64,000 nucleotides of DNA from assembly GCF_900129225.1 (NCBI RefSeq), contig NZ_FQUG01000002.1:186001-250000 (forward strand). The letters are read 5' to 3'. The stretch is from Schwartzia succinivorans DSM 10502. Its GTDB lineage: Bacteria; Bacillota; Negativicutes; Selenomonadales; Selenomonadaceae. Made by a program: the position numbers and the translations under genes. Of the stretch, positions 34,574-42,982 are shown piece by piece (position 1 is the first letter of the stretch; each line of letters begins with the position of its first letter). The notes beneath the pieces were generated by a model, which did not search any database, was not told the DNA's origin, and worked only from the letters and a program-made list of their open reading frames with translations.

Positions 34574-35959
34574 GTGAACATGATGCCAGATTTAGCTAAA
34601 GAAAAAATAGAAGAAAATCAAATTGAGTATAATTTAAATTCTTGCTTTGATGAATATGGCAGAGTGTTTAAATATAATAATAACTTTTTTCGTGGCATAT
34701 ATGATCACAGTGTTTCAGTTGTGGAAGATTATTTTTCTAGTGGGTTAATGGGGAGGCTGACTAAAGAAAAGATTATACCTGAAACAAGGATTTCTGATTA
34801 TTACAGTGAAAATTTTCCTTTAATATTAGCGCATGAAACTATAACGCCTGTGTTATATCCTTCTGAATGGACTTTTGATATGTTAAAAAAAGCCAGCCTG
34901 ATGACTTTGCGATTGATGGAGATATTGCTAGAGTACGGTTATGTATTAAAGGATGCACATTATTGGAATATCCTATATAAGGATAATGAACCGGTTTGGT
35001 GTGATATAACCAGCTTTAAGAAAGCAAATAAAATTCCTTATCATACATTTTTGGAATTTGTGACGCATCAATTTCAGATAGTGGAACTGTTTGCTTTATC
35101 TCCGGATTTAGGCCGTGAGAGATTAGCCAGACGTATGGATTTTGGTATGTCATATAATTTTATATATAAGTATGGCATACTGAGAAAAGGATATTGTTTT
35201 CAGAGAGCGGAAAAATGTAGGCGAATACTAGAAAAAATTGCAGTATCAGGCAACAAAAGATACTACAAAAAAATAATAGAGTGGTTCGCAGCAAGATTAA
35301 GTGCGCTTGAATTAAGTAGTGGAAGTACCCAATGGAGAGACTATCAGAGTGGTTTTAGAGATAAACATAAACAAATAGTGATTAATTCCGAAAATGCAAG
35401 ATTATTTAAAATAGCCGATTTACTAAGAAAATATAAAATTAGCGCATCTTTGGAGTTAGGAGGTAACCAAGGCGTTTTTTCGCAAATTTTGCTTGAATCA
35501 GGTCAGGTGATTAGCGCTTTTTGTTCCGATTTTGATGAGTCGGCAGTGAATACGTTATATAAAATCGTCAGAGATAATGAGGATGCTAGGGGGAGCCTTT
35601 ACCCAATCTACTATGATTTTATGAATGAAGCATATGATGAATACAATGTTAATCATTTGGTTAATCGCTTAAAAAATGATGTGGTTGTGGCTTTGGCAAT
35701 GACGCATCATTTAATTCTTAGCCAACATATAAACATGGATATAATGTTTGAACGATTAGCGGGATTGACCACTAGATATATTGTAGTTGAGTTTATGCCA
35801 TTGGGTCTTTGGGGAGGCGGAGATGATATGCCCCTGGTTCCGGATTGGTATAATGTAGATACATTTAAAAAATGTATGGCGAAGCAGTTTAATATTTTAG
35901 AGAGTCATGTGCTTGAAAAAAATAGGATTGTATTTATCGGCGAGAAGAATAGTAAATAA
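34574..35959 (+). CDS. NoeA-like SAM-dependent methyltransferase with kinase-like N-terminal region
   Basis: 461 residues; start GTG 34574, or ATG 34580/34583 in frame. Residues ~1-250 contain YVLKDAHYWNILYKDNEPVWCDITSF, resembling a kinase catalytic loop (D-x-x-x-x-N) and a metal-binding Asp, but without an obvious ATP lysine motif. Residues ~290-455 are a class I methyltransferase: ASLELGGNQGVFSQIL (SAM loop), CSDFDESAV, VVALAMTHHLIL, YIVVEFMPLG. The arrangement recalls the nodulation protein NoeA, from memory. Probably methylates a sugar in the glycan. Confidence 0.75.
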   Translation: MNMMPDLAKEKIEENQIEYNLNSCFDEYGRVFKYNNNFFRGIYDHSVSVVEDYFSSGLMGRLTKEKIIPETRISDYYSENFPLILAHETITPVLYPSEWTFDMLKKASLMTLRLMEILLEYGYVLKDAHYWNILYKDNEPVWCDITSFKKANKIPYHTFLEFVTHQFQIVELFALSPDLGRERLARRMDFGMSYNFIYKYGILRKGYCFQRAEKCRRILEKIAVSGNKRYYKKIIEWFAARLSALELSSGSTQWRDYQSGFRDKHKQIVINSENARLFKIADLLRKYKISASLELGGNQGVFSQILLESGQVISAFCSDFDESAVNTLYKIVRDNEDARGSLYPIYYDFMNEAYDEYNVNHLVNRLKNDVVVALAMTHHLILSQHINMDIMFERLAGLTTRYIVVEFMPLGLWGGGDDMPLVPDWYNVDTFKKCMAKQFNILESHVLEKNRIVFIGEKNSK

Positions 35960-35982
35960 GTTTGTTTATACGGGGTATTGTT

Positions 35983-37485
35983 ATGAGATTAGGAATAGTT
36001 CTTACGACAAAACCATATGCTGGCGGGGCATTTACTTACGCCGCATTTATGTTGGAGGCTATAAGTGATGAAAGTACTTATGTAAGTGACATCAGAGCGT
36101 ATTACACAGATGAGCTGTGGGAAAAGTATCTTCAGCGGTATAAAGATATACATGGCGAACAGTTATCTGGGAATTACTTTAGAGATATAGAAATGTTGAA
36201 TAAAAGTAATTGCGACGTGATATTGTTGTCCGATCAGATGAATTGGAGCAAGGATATTTCTATTCCAACAATTACACCCATACATGATTTAATGCATATA
36301 TATGAGCGCGGGAATGGTTTCCCTGAAATTGAAGATGAGGATTGTTTTGTTCGCAGACAATGGCTTTATACGGATATTTATTCATATTCCGCCGGGATTT
36401 TAACAGACAGCGAACTGGGAAGGAAACACGTGTTGGATCAGTATGGCAGAACTAAAGCTGACAGGGTGTACGTGCTTCCGTTTTCTGTGCCATTTTATTT
36501 GGATGACAAGTATGAACAAGGTGAATATCCTGTTAGAGAAAAATATATGTTTTATCCTGCACAGTTTTGGAAGCATAAAAATCATGAAATACTGGTTAGA
36601 GCGGTATCACTGTTAAGACAAAGAGGTATTTTTGTTAAGTTTGTCTTTGTTGGCAGTGATAAGGGGAATTTGAAAAATATTAATGAACTTATCCATGCGG
36701 AGGGTGTAGAGGATAATATAGAGATATTGGGTTTTGTGCCTGATAGTGAAATGTATATGCTCTATAAAAATGCCAGGGCCATGGTTATGCCATCAATATT
36801 TGGACCGACAAATATTCCACCATTAGAAGCTATGTATACGGGGTGTCCTGTAGCTGTGTCAGATAAATATGCCATGCCAGAACAGATTGGAGACGCTGGT
36901 CTGACATTTAACCCGTATGATGTTGAAGAAGCCGCAACGGTTCTTGAGCAGTTATGGGTGGATGATGAATTGTGCCGAAGATTGTCGGAGGCAGGGATTA
37001 AGCGGGTAAAAAGATACTCAATAGAAAATTTTTCTGTTAGATTGCTGCAATGCGTTGCTGATGTTTATAACAAAGGAGTTACGTCAAAGAATAAAATACG
37101 GGAACTGCTCAGTAAATTGACTCATAAAGACAGTATATATATATATGGGGCAGGAGAATATGCAAGATATATTTATGCATTGTTGAATTATTATGGAGTA
37201 AATATCAAAGGATTTGTTGTTTCAAAACAGTTGGGAAACAGTAAGTTTTTGGGGCATAGCATATGCGAGATAGAATCTTTGAGAAATGCGAAGGATATTA
37301 CAATTTTGTTGGGGTTGCATCCTAAAAATTTTGAAACAGTTAAAGGAACAATACGGTTGCATAATATAGCAGATAATTGTGTAGTGGAATTTTCGGAGGA
37401 GTATTTTCAGTTATTGTGGAATTTTTTGGCGACAGTACGCGGGAAAGCATGTCTAGAAATGATAAATCATTTGGGGCGTTTTTGA
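35983..37485 (+). CDS. GT4 glycosyltransferase with C-terminal Rossmann module
   Basis: About 500 residues; the in-frame TTG at 35962 lacks an RBS and ATG 35983 has CGGGG upstream. GT-B glycosyltransferase: N-terminal LGIVLTTKPYAGGAFTYA, PTITPIHDLMHIY, YMFYPAQFWKHKNHEILVRA, VFVGSDKG, EILGFVPDSEMYMLY, and AMVMPSIFGPTNIPPLEAM (the EX7E-type donor site). Residues ~385-490 are the recurring module (SIYIYGAGEYARYIYALL...KGFVVSK...ITILLGLHPKNF). The gap to the next gene holds a GT2 remnant. Confidence 0.88.
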   Translation: MRLGIVLTTKPYAGGAFTYAAFMLEAISDESTYVSDIRAYYTDELWEKYLQRYKDIHGEQLSGNYFRDIEMLNKSNCDVILLSDQMNWSKDISIPTITPIHDLMHIYERGNGFPEIEDEDCFVRRQWLYTDIYSYSAGILTDSELGRKHVLDQYGRTKADRVYVLPFSVPFYLDDKYEQGEYPVREKYMFYPAQFWKHKNHEILVRAVSLLRQRGIFVKFVFVGSDKGNLKNINELIHAEGVEDNIEILGFVPDSEMYMLYKNARAMVMPSIFGPTNIPPLEAMYTGCPVAVSDKYAMPEQIGDAGLTFNPYDVEEAATVLEQLWVDDELCRRLSEAGIKRVKRYSIENFSVRLLQCVADVYNKGVTSKNKIRELLSKLTHKDSIYIYGAGEYARYIYALLNYYGVNIKGFVVSKQLGNSKFLGHSICEIESLRNAKDITILLGLHPKNFETVKGTIRLHNIADNCVVEFSEEYFQLLWNFLATVRGKACLEMINHLGRF

Positions 37486-37515
37486 ACAGTTTAGGTTGGG
37501 CGCCAATGTATTATA

Positions 37516-37776
37516 AAAATATCAGTGGTTACGGTGTGTTTTAATACAGTAACCATTCAGGGACTATAAGAAGTTCAGTAAATCAAAACAATAATAATAG
37601 AGTATATCATCATTGAGGATGGAGTCACGGGTAGAACACTTGATGTTATAAGAAAATATGAGTCATATCACTGTTATTGGATTAGTTAACCTAATAAAAG
37701 TGCTTATAATGTAATAGATAATGTGAGTTAACAAGTAACCGGAGAGCAGATTGAATTTATGAATAATGATTACTGG
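37516..37776 (+). pseudogene. decayed 5' part of a GT2 glycosyltransferase gene
   Basis: From 37516 the frame reads KISVVTVCFNTVTI; after frameshifts, 37597-37776 reads EYIII...TLDVIRKYE...YWIS, a stop, PNKSAYNVIDN, a second stop, then TGEQIEFMNNDYW. The last 59 codons align without gaps to the intact GT2 at 39030 (EYIIIDG...IIRKYE...YWVSEPDKGIYD...TGDLIEFLNSDDW). Two in-frame stops and at least one frameshift make it dead. Nothing else is seen in the 346-base gap 37486-37831. Confidence 0.87.
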
Positions 37777-37840
37777 ATTAAGATGTGCGAATGTGTAAAA
37801 TAATTCTTTAAAAATGAATGCTATGTGAAAGGTGTATAAG

Positions 37841-38923
37841 ATGAATATTCCATACCATCAAATAATACTTCAAGAACTGGATAAGATTGATTTAAAAAAG
37901 AAAATAGTGATATATCCTTTTGGAGAGCAAGGAAGGCTTACTAAAAACATTTTAAATGGGTTATACGGTATACAGGAATTTATGATTGTGGACAATTATT
38001 TATCAGAGTCGGAGGAGCGTATAAAATCATTAGAGGATCTTGCCAAAGAAAATTTAGAGGATGTCTTGATTTTAATCGCAAGTGATAGACGTGATATTCA
38101 TGAGGAATTACTACGGAGGCTTTGCGAGATTGTACCGTCGTCAGAGTATAAGGAGTTATTTACTGAATTCACTGGTGAACATGTAAAATATAATCATGGA
38201 TGCAGTCGGGCATTATTTTATAAGATTGATTTAACTGGGATAGAAGAAAATAATATGCAATACAGTCCTTCAAAAACGAAATCTGTATTTTTTTTGCCAT
38301 ACATTTATACGGATTTCATCCAGCAGTTAATATTTATTACAGATGATTACTTTGAAGTGAAAAATTTAAACTATGTATTCAATGAATTTAAAGATGGCGT
38401 GATTCGTGACGAAATTTCTGCCGAAGGAATTTGTATTGATGTTGGAGCAAATATAGGAAATCATACGCTATTTATGGCGAATGAAGTAAATGCGAAAAAA
38501 ATTATTGCTTTTGAGCCTATATATGAAACGTTTAGAATATTAAAAAAGAATATTCGAATCAATGGTTTGGAAGAAAAAGTAATACCTCATAATGTTGGTT
38601 GCGCAGATGTTAAAGGAAATGCGGCATTGGAAAAATATGACTATGAAAATATTGGTGGAACTGGATTGGTACTGAATGACGGCTCTATTCCTTTAATTAC
38701 GTTAGATGATTTTGATTTTGGCGAGGAAGTAAAATTTATAAAAATCGATGTTGAAGGGATGGAACTGTGTGTACTAAAAGGGAGTTCCGAGTTAATTAGA
38801 AAATATCATCCATACATTATGGTCGAATCCTTTTCAAAACAGTCGCGGCAAGTTAAGAATTATTTAAATTCGTTCGGGTATTCATGTGTACAGCTTGATG
38901 ATTCAAATTACTTGTTTTATTAA
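37841..38923 (+). CDS. FkbM-family methyltransferase with N-terminal Rossmann-like module
   Basis: About 360 residues; ATG 37841 (AAAGG eight bases upstream) is preferred over in-frame GTG 37832. Residues ~18-95 are a diverged version of the recurring module (KKIVIYPFGEQGRLTKNIL...FMIVDN...ILIASDRRDIHEE). Residues ~195-360: FkbM methyltransferase with CIDVGANIGNHTLFMA (SAM loop), IIAFEPIYETFRILKKN, VKFIKIDVEGMEL and YIMVESF. A T8 run occurs near 38288. Second FkbM enzyme of the island; the other is at 27991. Confidence 0.87.
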   Translation: MNIPYHQIILQELDKIDLKKKIVIYPFGEQGRLTKNILNGLYGIQEFMIVDNYLSESEERIKSLEDLAKENLEDVLILIASDRRDIHEELLRRLCEIVPSSEYKELFTEFTGEHVKYNHGCSRALFYKIDLTGIEENNMQYSPSKTKSVFFLPYIYTDFIQQLIFITDDYFEVKNLNYVFNEFKDGVIRDEISAEGICIDVGANIGNHTLFMANEVNAKKIIAFEPIYETFRILKKNIRINGLEEKVIPHNVGCADVKGNAALEKYDYENIGGTGLVLNDGSIPLITLDDFDFGEEVKFIKIDVEGMELCVLKGSSELIRKYHPYIMVESFSKQSRQVKNYLNSFGYSCVQLDDSNYLFY

Positions 38924-38942
38924 GTGAGTTGTTTACATGTTA

Positions 38943-38951
38943 TGATATAAT
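38943..38951 (+). promoter_or_regulatory. possible extended -10 promoter
   Basis: TGATATAAT: a TG dinucleotide one base before a perfect TATAAT (38946-38951), 20 bases after the FkbM stop and 78 bases before the next start. No convincing -35 element at normal spacing, as allowed for extended -10 promoters. Confidence 0.35.
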
Positions 38952-39029
38952 GCGAGATTTAACTCGTAAGGTGGGAATATGAAGTGACGTATAAGTGGTT
39001 GTTTTTCCAGTGAATAGAGGATTTGTATT

Positions 39030-40127
39030 ATGCCCAAAATTTCCATTATTACGGTTTGCTACAATAGTGCAGCAACTATTGAGAAAACAATAAACAGTGT
39101 AATTTCACAAGACTATAGCAACGTAGAATACATCATTATAGATGGCAATTCAAGTGATGAAACACAAAATATTATCAGAAAATATGAAGATAAAATTGCA
39201 TATTGGGTAAGCGAACCTGATAAAGGGATTTATGATGCGATGAATAAGGGGATGCAGCATGCAACCGGTGACCTTATAGAATTTCTAAACAGCGATGACT
39301 GGTTTGAAGATGGTGCTTTAAAGAACGTAGCTGATGCATGGCATCGAGAAAAAGCAGATGTGTATTTTGGTGATTATTATTTCGTGTTCGTGGATGGAAC
39401 ACGGGAACATAAACATGTATCGATGGGAGATTGTGAAAAGTTGCCGTATGAGATGAAACTAAATCATCAGGCAATATTCATCAAGAGGGACGTGATATTG
39501 AGGTATCCTTTTAATCTTGCTTATCGAATAGCGGCAGATTACGATCAACTTCAAAGATTGTATTACGAAAAGGCAGCGTTTGCCTATATAGGGGGTGCTC
39601 CGCTTGTTTGTTTTATGAAAGATGGGGGGATTACCGATTCTCAGGTTAACCGTACTAAAACTGAAGATTTGAGGGTTATTCGTAAAAATGCACGAATGTA
39701 TAACAATAGTTCTCCTGAGATATGTGCGATACGATGGCATTTGTTGCAATTAATTGTTATATCGCTTTGGGAAAACAGGGTTTGTCCGAGTATTAAAAAG
39801 TGCGTAAATGGCAAATCGTTTGTTTTGTTTGGAGCAGGAGAAGTAGGGCGCGGTGTAATTGGATTTTTACGTACGCACGGAGCGAATGTCATAGCTGTTC
39901 TCGACAATGATAAAAATAAAAATGGCATGTTGCTGGGGAATGTCAGGATAACTCATCCATCTTTTTATCAGAGAAAATATGGCGAAATTGTATTGATTAC
40001 AAATTACCGTTATCAAAATGAAATTAGAACTCAGTTGATGGAAAGAGGATTAGTTGATGGAAAGGATTTTTATTCCTATGAAATGTGGGTAAAATGGTTG
40101 ATTCGTATGATTTTTTGGGGGAGTTAA
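39030..40127 (+). CDS. GT2 glycosyltransferase with C-terminal Rossmann module
   Basis: 365 residues. GT2 catalytic domain at 1-~245: KISIITVCYNSAATIEKTI, IIIDGNSSDET, SEPDKGIYDAMNKG (a signature of the WcaA/PglI-like group), EFLNSDDW with the metal-binding DD. Residues ~265-360: recurring module (KSFVLFGAGEVGRGVIGFL...VIAVLDNDKNKNG...IVLITNYRYQNE). The decayed gene at 37516-37776 is a relative of its N-terminal domain. RBS AGAGGA. Confidence 0.9.
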   Translation: MPKISIITVCYNSAATIEKTINSVISQDYSNVEYIIIDGNSSDETQNIIRKYEDKIAYWVSEPDKGIYDAMNKGMQHATGDLIEFLNSDDWFEDGALKNVADAWHREKADVYFGDYYFVFVDGTREHKHVSMGDCEKLPYEMKLNHQAIFIKRDVILRYPFNLAYRIAADYDQLQRLYYEKAAFAYIGGAPLVCFMKDGGITDSQVNRTKTEDLRVIRKNARMYNNSSPEICAIRWHLLQLIVISLWENRVCPSIKKCVNGKSFVLFGAGEVGRGVIGFLRTHGANVIAVLDNDKNKNGMLLGNVRITHPSFYQRKYGEIVLITNYRYQNEIRTQLMERGLVDGKDFYSYEMWVKWLIRMIFWGS

Positions 40128-40131
40128 GTTT

Positions 40132-41556
40132 ATGGATGAGACATATCGTTGGCTATTCCCATTTGAATATATCGAGCGTGGTTCGCGTGTTTTGATTTAC
40201 GGGGCAGGAAACCTGGGGCAGGCTTATCTTAAACAGTTGATGATGACCGGGTATGCAAATGTTGTTGGGGTTGTTGACCGATTTGCGGATAAGGTTCCCC
40301 CCATGGTTGTGCCGGTATACAAGCCTGATCAAATAAATTCGTTAGAGTTCGATTTCGTGGCTGTGGCACTGCGAGGAAAAGTTGGCTACAGTGAGATTCA
40401 CCGAATTCTTTTGGAGCAGGGGGTGCAGGAGGATAGGATTATTTTCATTTCCGAACGCATAAATGAACCAAGCTCAGTTTTTTTAGAAAGTCAATCATCT
40501 GCTGATGCAATACAGGTGTACGCTTATACGAACAATGCTCCTTCTGTTGCTTGCTATTTGCTAGGAGGGTTGGGGGACTTTATTATTCAAAAAAGATTTA
40601 TCATGGCGTTATGTGAAATTCTGCCCAAAATTAAGGTGGATATTTTTGTTGTGCACAATACAGAATTCTTGGAACTGCTATATAGAGATATGCCTGAAAT
40701 TCATAGCATCATTATGAATACCGGTAAGGAATTTGAACGATTGCAAAGCAGATATGCAGCATCTTTTGAGATATGCGGAGGCGGATTCTTAAAGATTGTG
40801 AATCTGAAAAATGAATTGTTTCCTTCAGACGTGCAGCAAAAATTTAATCGCTTACGCGAAATCATCGAAGAAGAAGATTATGACAAATATCGGGCAATGG
40901 GATTGATGTATGCGCGACGGATACGACAAGGGCTTAATTGTTTTACTGGATTTAGTTATAATGGGATTTTTCCAATCAGAGATTGGCATGTTCCAATTAC
41001 ATTGAATGAGCCGGATAATGTGGTTTCAGTTCTGTGCGATAAGCATTATATTACGGTAAATGGTGGAAATGGTGATGCGAAGGATGGAAGTCTTATTGCA
41101 AAGACGTGGTCTGGTGAGAATTTTGAAAGATTTATTCAGCTCTTCAGTGAAGAAAATCCGGATGTGTCAGTGGTACAGGTAGGCGCTGCTGGTAATTTAC
41201 GTTTTGAGAAAGCCGCATATCATTTTATGGGGACATCATTTGATACAGTGGGGCATATTTTAAAAAATGCACTTTTTCATGTTGATATTGAAGGAGGAAT
41301 GGTACATTTTGCAACACAGCTGGGGACAAAGTGTATTGTTCTGTTTGGTCCAACGCCTGTTTGCTATTATGGATATGAGACCAATGTCAATTTGTTGGCG
41401 GGAAAATGTCATGGATGTTATGGATACTATACGGATATTAATCGCTGTGCAAAAGAAGAGAAGAGACCGTCGTGTATGACTGCCATTACACCTGAAATGG
41501 TTTTTGAAGCAGCTAAACGGCTTGTGAACCGGGCAGTTAAAGCGGGGAAGCATTAA
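40132..41556 (+). CDS. GT9 (heptosyltransferase-like) enzyme with N-terminal Rossmann module and four-Cys finger
   Basis: 474 residues. Residues ~15-120: recurring module (SRVLIYGAGNLGQAYLKQL...VVGVVDRFADK...FVAVALRGK). Residues ~135-470: GT9 (YLLGGLGDFIIQKRFIMAL, KTWSGENFERFIQLF, VDIEGGMVHFATQLGTKCIVLFGPT). After the GT9 donor loop comes a cysteine cluster CxxC-x9-C-x8-C (KCHGCYGYY...NRCAKEEKRPSC), placed like the iron finger of autotransporter heptosyltransferases. RBS GGGGGAG; the stop overlaps the next start (TAATG). Confidence 0.86.
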   Translation: MDETYRWLFPFEYIERGSRVLIYGAGNLGQAYLKQLMMTGYANVVGVVDRFADKVPPMVVPVYKPDQINSLEFDFVAVALRGKVGYSEIHRILLEQGVQEDRIIFISERINEPSSVFLESQSSADAIQVYAYTNNAPSVACYLLGGLGDFIIQKRFIMALCEILPKIKVDIFVVHNTEFLELLYRDMPEIHSIIMNTGKEFERLQSRYAASFEICGGGFLKIVNLKNELFPSDVQQKFNRLREIIEEEDYDKYRAMGLMYARRIRQGLNCFTGFSYNGIFPIRDWHVPITLNEPDNVVSVLCDKHYITVNGGNGDAKDGSLIAKTWSGENFERFIQLFSEENPDVSVVQVGAAGNLRFEKAAYHFMGTSFDTVGHILKNALFHVDIEGGMVHFATQLGTKCIVLFGPTPVCYYGYETNVNLLAGKCHGCYGYYTDINRCAKEEKRPSCMTAITPEMVFEAAKRLVNRAVKAGKH

Positions 41557-42938
41557 TGAATATTTTATTATTTGGTACCGGAGACTACTATCAGCGGTAT
41601 AAAGCATGGTTTTCTTCTGCAAGTGTTTTGGCTCTTTTGGACAACGATGCTTCAAAATGGGGAACTCGGATTGATGGGCATATTGTACTTTCTCCGCAGG
41701 AAGTAATAAAGCTTTCTTATGATCGTATTTTTATATTGAGTGCGTATTACGATGAAATGGAAGAACAACTGCTTTCTTTAGGCGTTCCGATGGAAAAGAT
41801 TTCAACACAGTTTGACTTGCGGATAGGGATGCATGGGATTATTGAAAGGCCGATAATACGGTATAATTCCAAGGAAAAAGGAAAGAAAGTGTATTTCTTT
41901 TTTTTTGATTTGCATAGGAATGGTGCGAGTGTTGTGTTTTCGTACGCTGTTATGCTTATGCAAAAATATTATCCTGTATGCGTTGTTGCGCTTGAGGATG
42001 GTCCTTTGAGAGAGTATATAACAGACATGGGAATTGAAGTTATTATTGATCCTAATGTTCAGCTTGAAACATTATCTCAGTCACCCTATGAAAAGAATGC
42101 ATTATTGTTTTTTTGCAATACGTTTAATTTTTTCCATCTTTTACAGAAACGTAATACGAAGATTCCTGTTGTTTGGTGGTTGCATGATCCTGAATTTTAC
42201 TATCACAGCATAGGAAAGGCGGCATTTGATTTAATTCCAAGAGAGAATCTATACTCATATGCTGTAAGCCCGGCAGCAGCGGACGCCTTTAAAAAATATT
42301 GTGATGGTGTTTTCGTTGGAGATTTGCCTTATGGGATTCCTGATGAAGTGAGGGGGAGAAGCCTTGCCAACAATAAGGAAATGAACCCTGTGGTGTTTGC
42401 GCTTGTCGGACATATACAACATCATAAAGCACAGGATGTTTATCTGCAGGCAGTGAAATTATTATCGGAGTGCGCAAAAAAGAATTCGCTTTTTTTAGTT
42501 GTTGGAAACGACAATACACTCTTTGCAAAGAATTTAAAAGAAATGGTCAAAGGAATAGATAATGTCGTTTTTACGGGAGAAGTATCTCTTCAGCAACTTT
42601 CTGATTTGTACGCAAAAACAATAGATGTTTTGGTATGTCCGTCAAGGACGGATTCTTTACCAACTGTCGCGGCTGAAGCAATGATGCATAATGTTCCATG
42701 CATTGTGTCGGATAAAACAGGAACGGCATCACATATTCATAATAGTGTGGACGGTTGGGTAGTTCCATGTGAAGATGTGGAAGCATTGTGCCGGAATATG
42801 GAAGAAATTATAATGCATCCGGAGCAATTAAAAAAAGTTGGAGAAAAAGCACGCAAAGTTTATGAAAGAGATTTTTCTATTGAAGTTTTTGAAAAACGCC
42901 TAAAACAAGTTTTAAGTAAATATTTGCCAAATATATAA
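41556..42938 (+). CDS. GT4 glycosyltransferase with N-terminal Rossmann module
   Basis: 460 residues. Residues 1-~95: recurring module (NILLFGTGDYYQRYKAWF...VLALLDNDASKWG...RIFILSAYYDEME). Residues ~110-455: GT4 (KVYFFFFDLHRNGASVVF with the N-terminal acceptor-side loop, VVWWLHDPEFYY, FALVGHIQHHKAQDVYLQAV, VVFTGEVSLQQLSDLY, VLVCPSRTDSLPTVAAEAM as the EX7E-like donor site). A T9 run at 41898-41906 lies in the Phe-rich strand and could also slip. Starts on the last base of the upstream stop. Confidence 0.88.
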   Translation: MNILLFGTGDYYQRYKAWFSSASVLALLDNDASKWGTRIDGHIVLSPQEVIKLSYDRIFILSAYYDEMEEQLLSLGVPMEKISTQFDLRIGMHGIIERPIIRYNSKEKGKKVYFFFFDLHRNGASVVFSYAVMLMQKYYPVCVVALEDGPLREYITDMGIEVIIDPNVQLETLSQSPYEKNALLFFCNTFNFFHLLQKRNTKIPVVWWLHDPEFYYHSIGKAAFDLIPRENLYSYAVSPAAADAFKKYCDGVFVGDLPYGIPDEVRGRSLANNKEMNPVVFALVGHIQHHKAQDVYLQAVKLLSECAKKNSLFLVVGNDNTLFAKNLKEMVKGIDNVVFTGEVSLQQLSDLYAKTIDVLVCPSRTDSLPTVAAEAMMHNVPCIVSDKTGTASHIHNSVDGWVVPCEDVEALCRNMEEIIMHPEQLKKVGEKARKVYERDFSIEVFEKRLKQVLSKYLPNI

Positions 42939-42982
42939 TTCATGTAGAGAAATCGTGATTGATTTAGTTCGGAGTTTAAAAT

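Noticed and set aside
37135-37145. TATATATATAT run
   Set aside because: It encodes the IYIYG strand of the Rossmann module; too short and imperfect to be a convincing contingency repeat.
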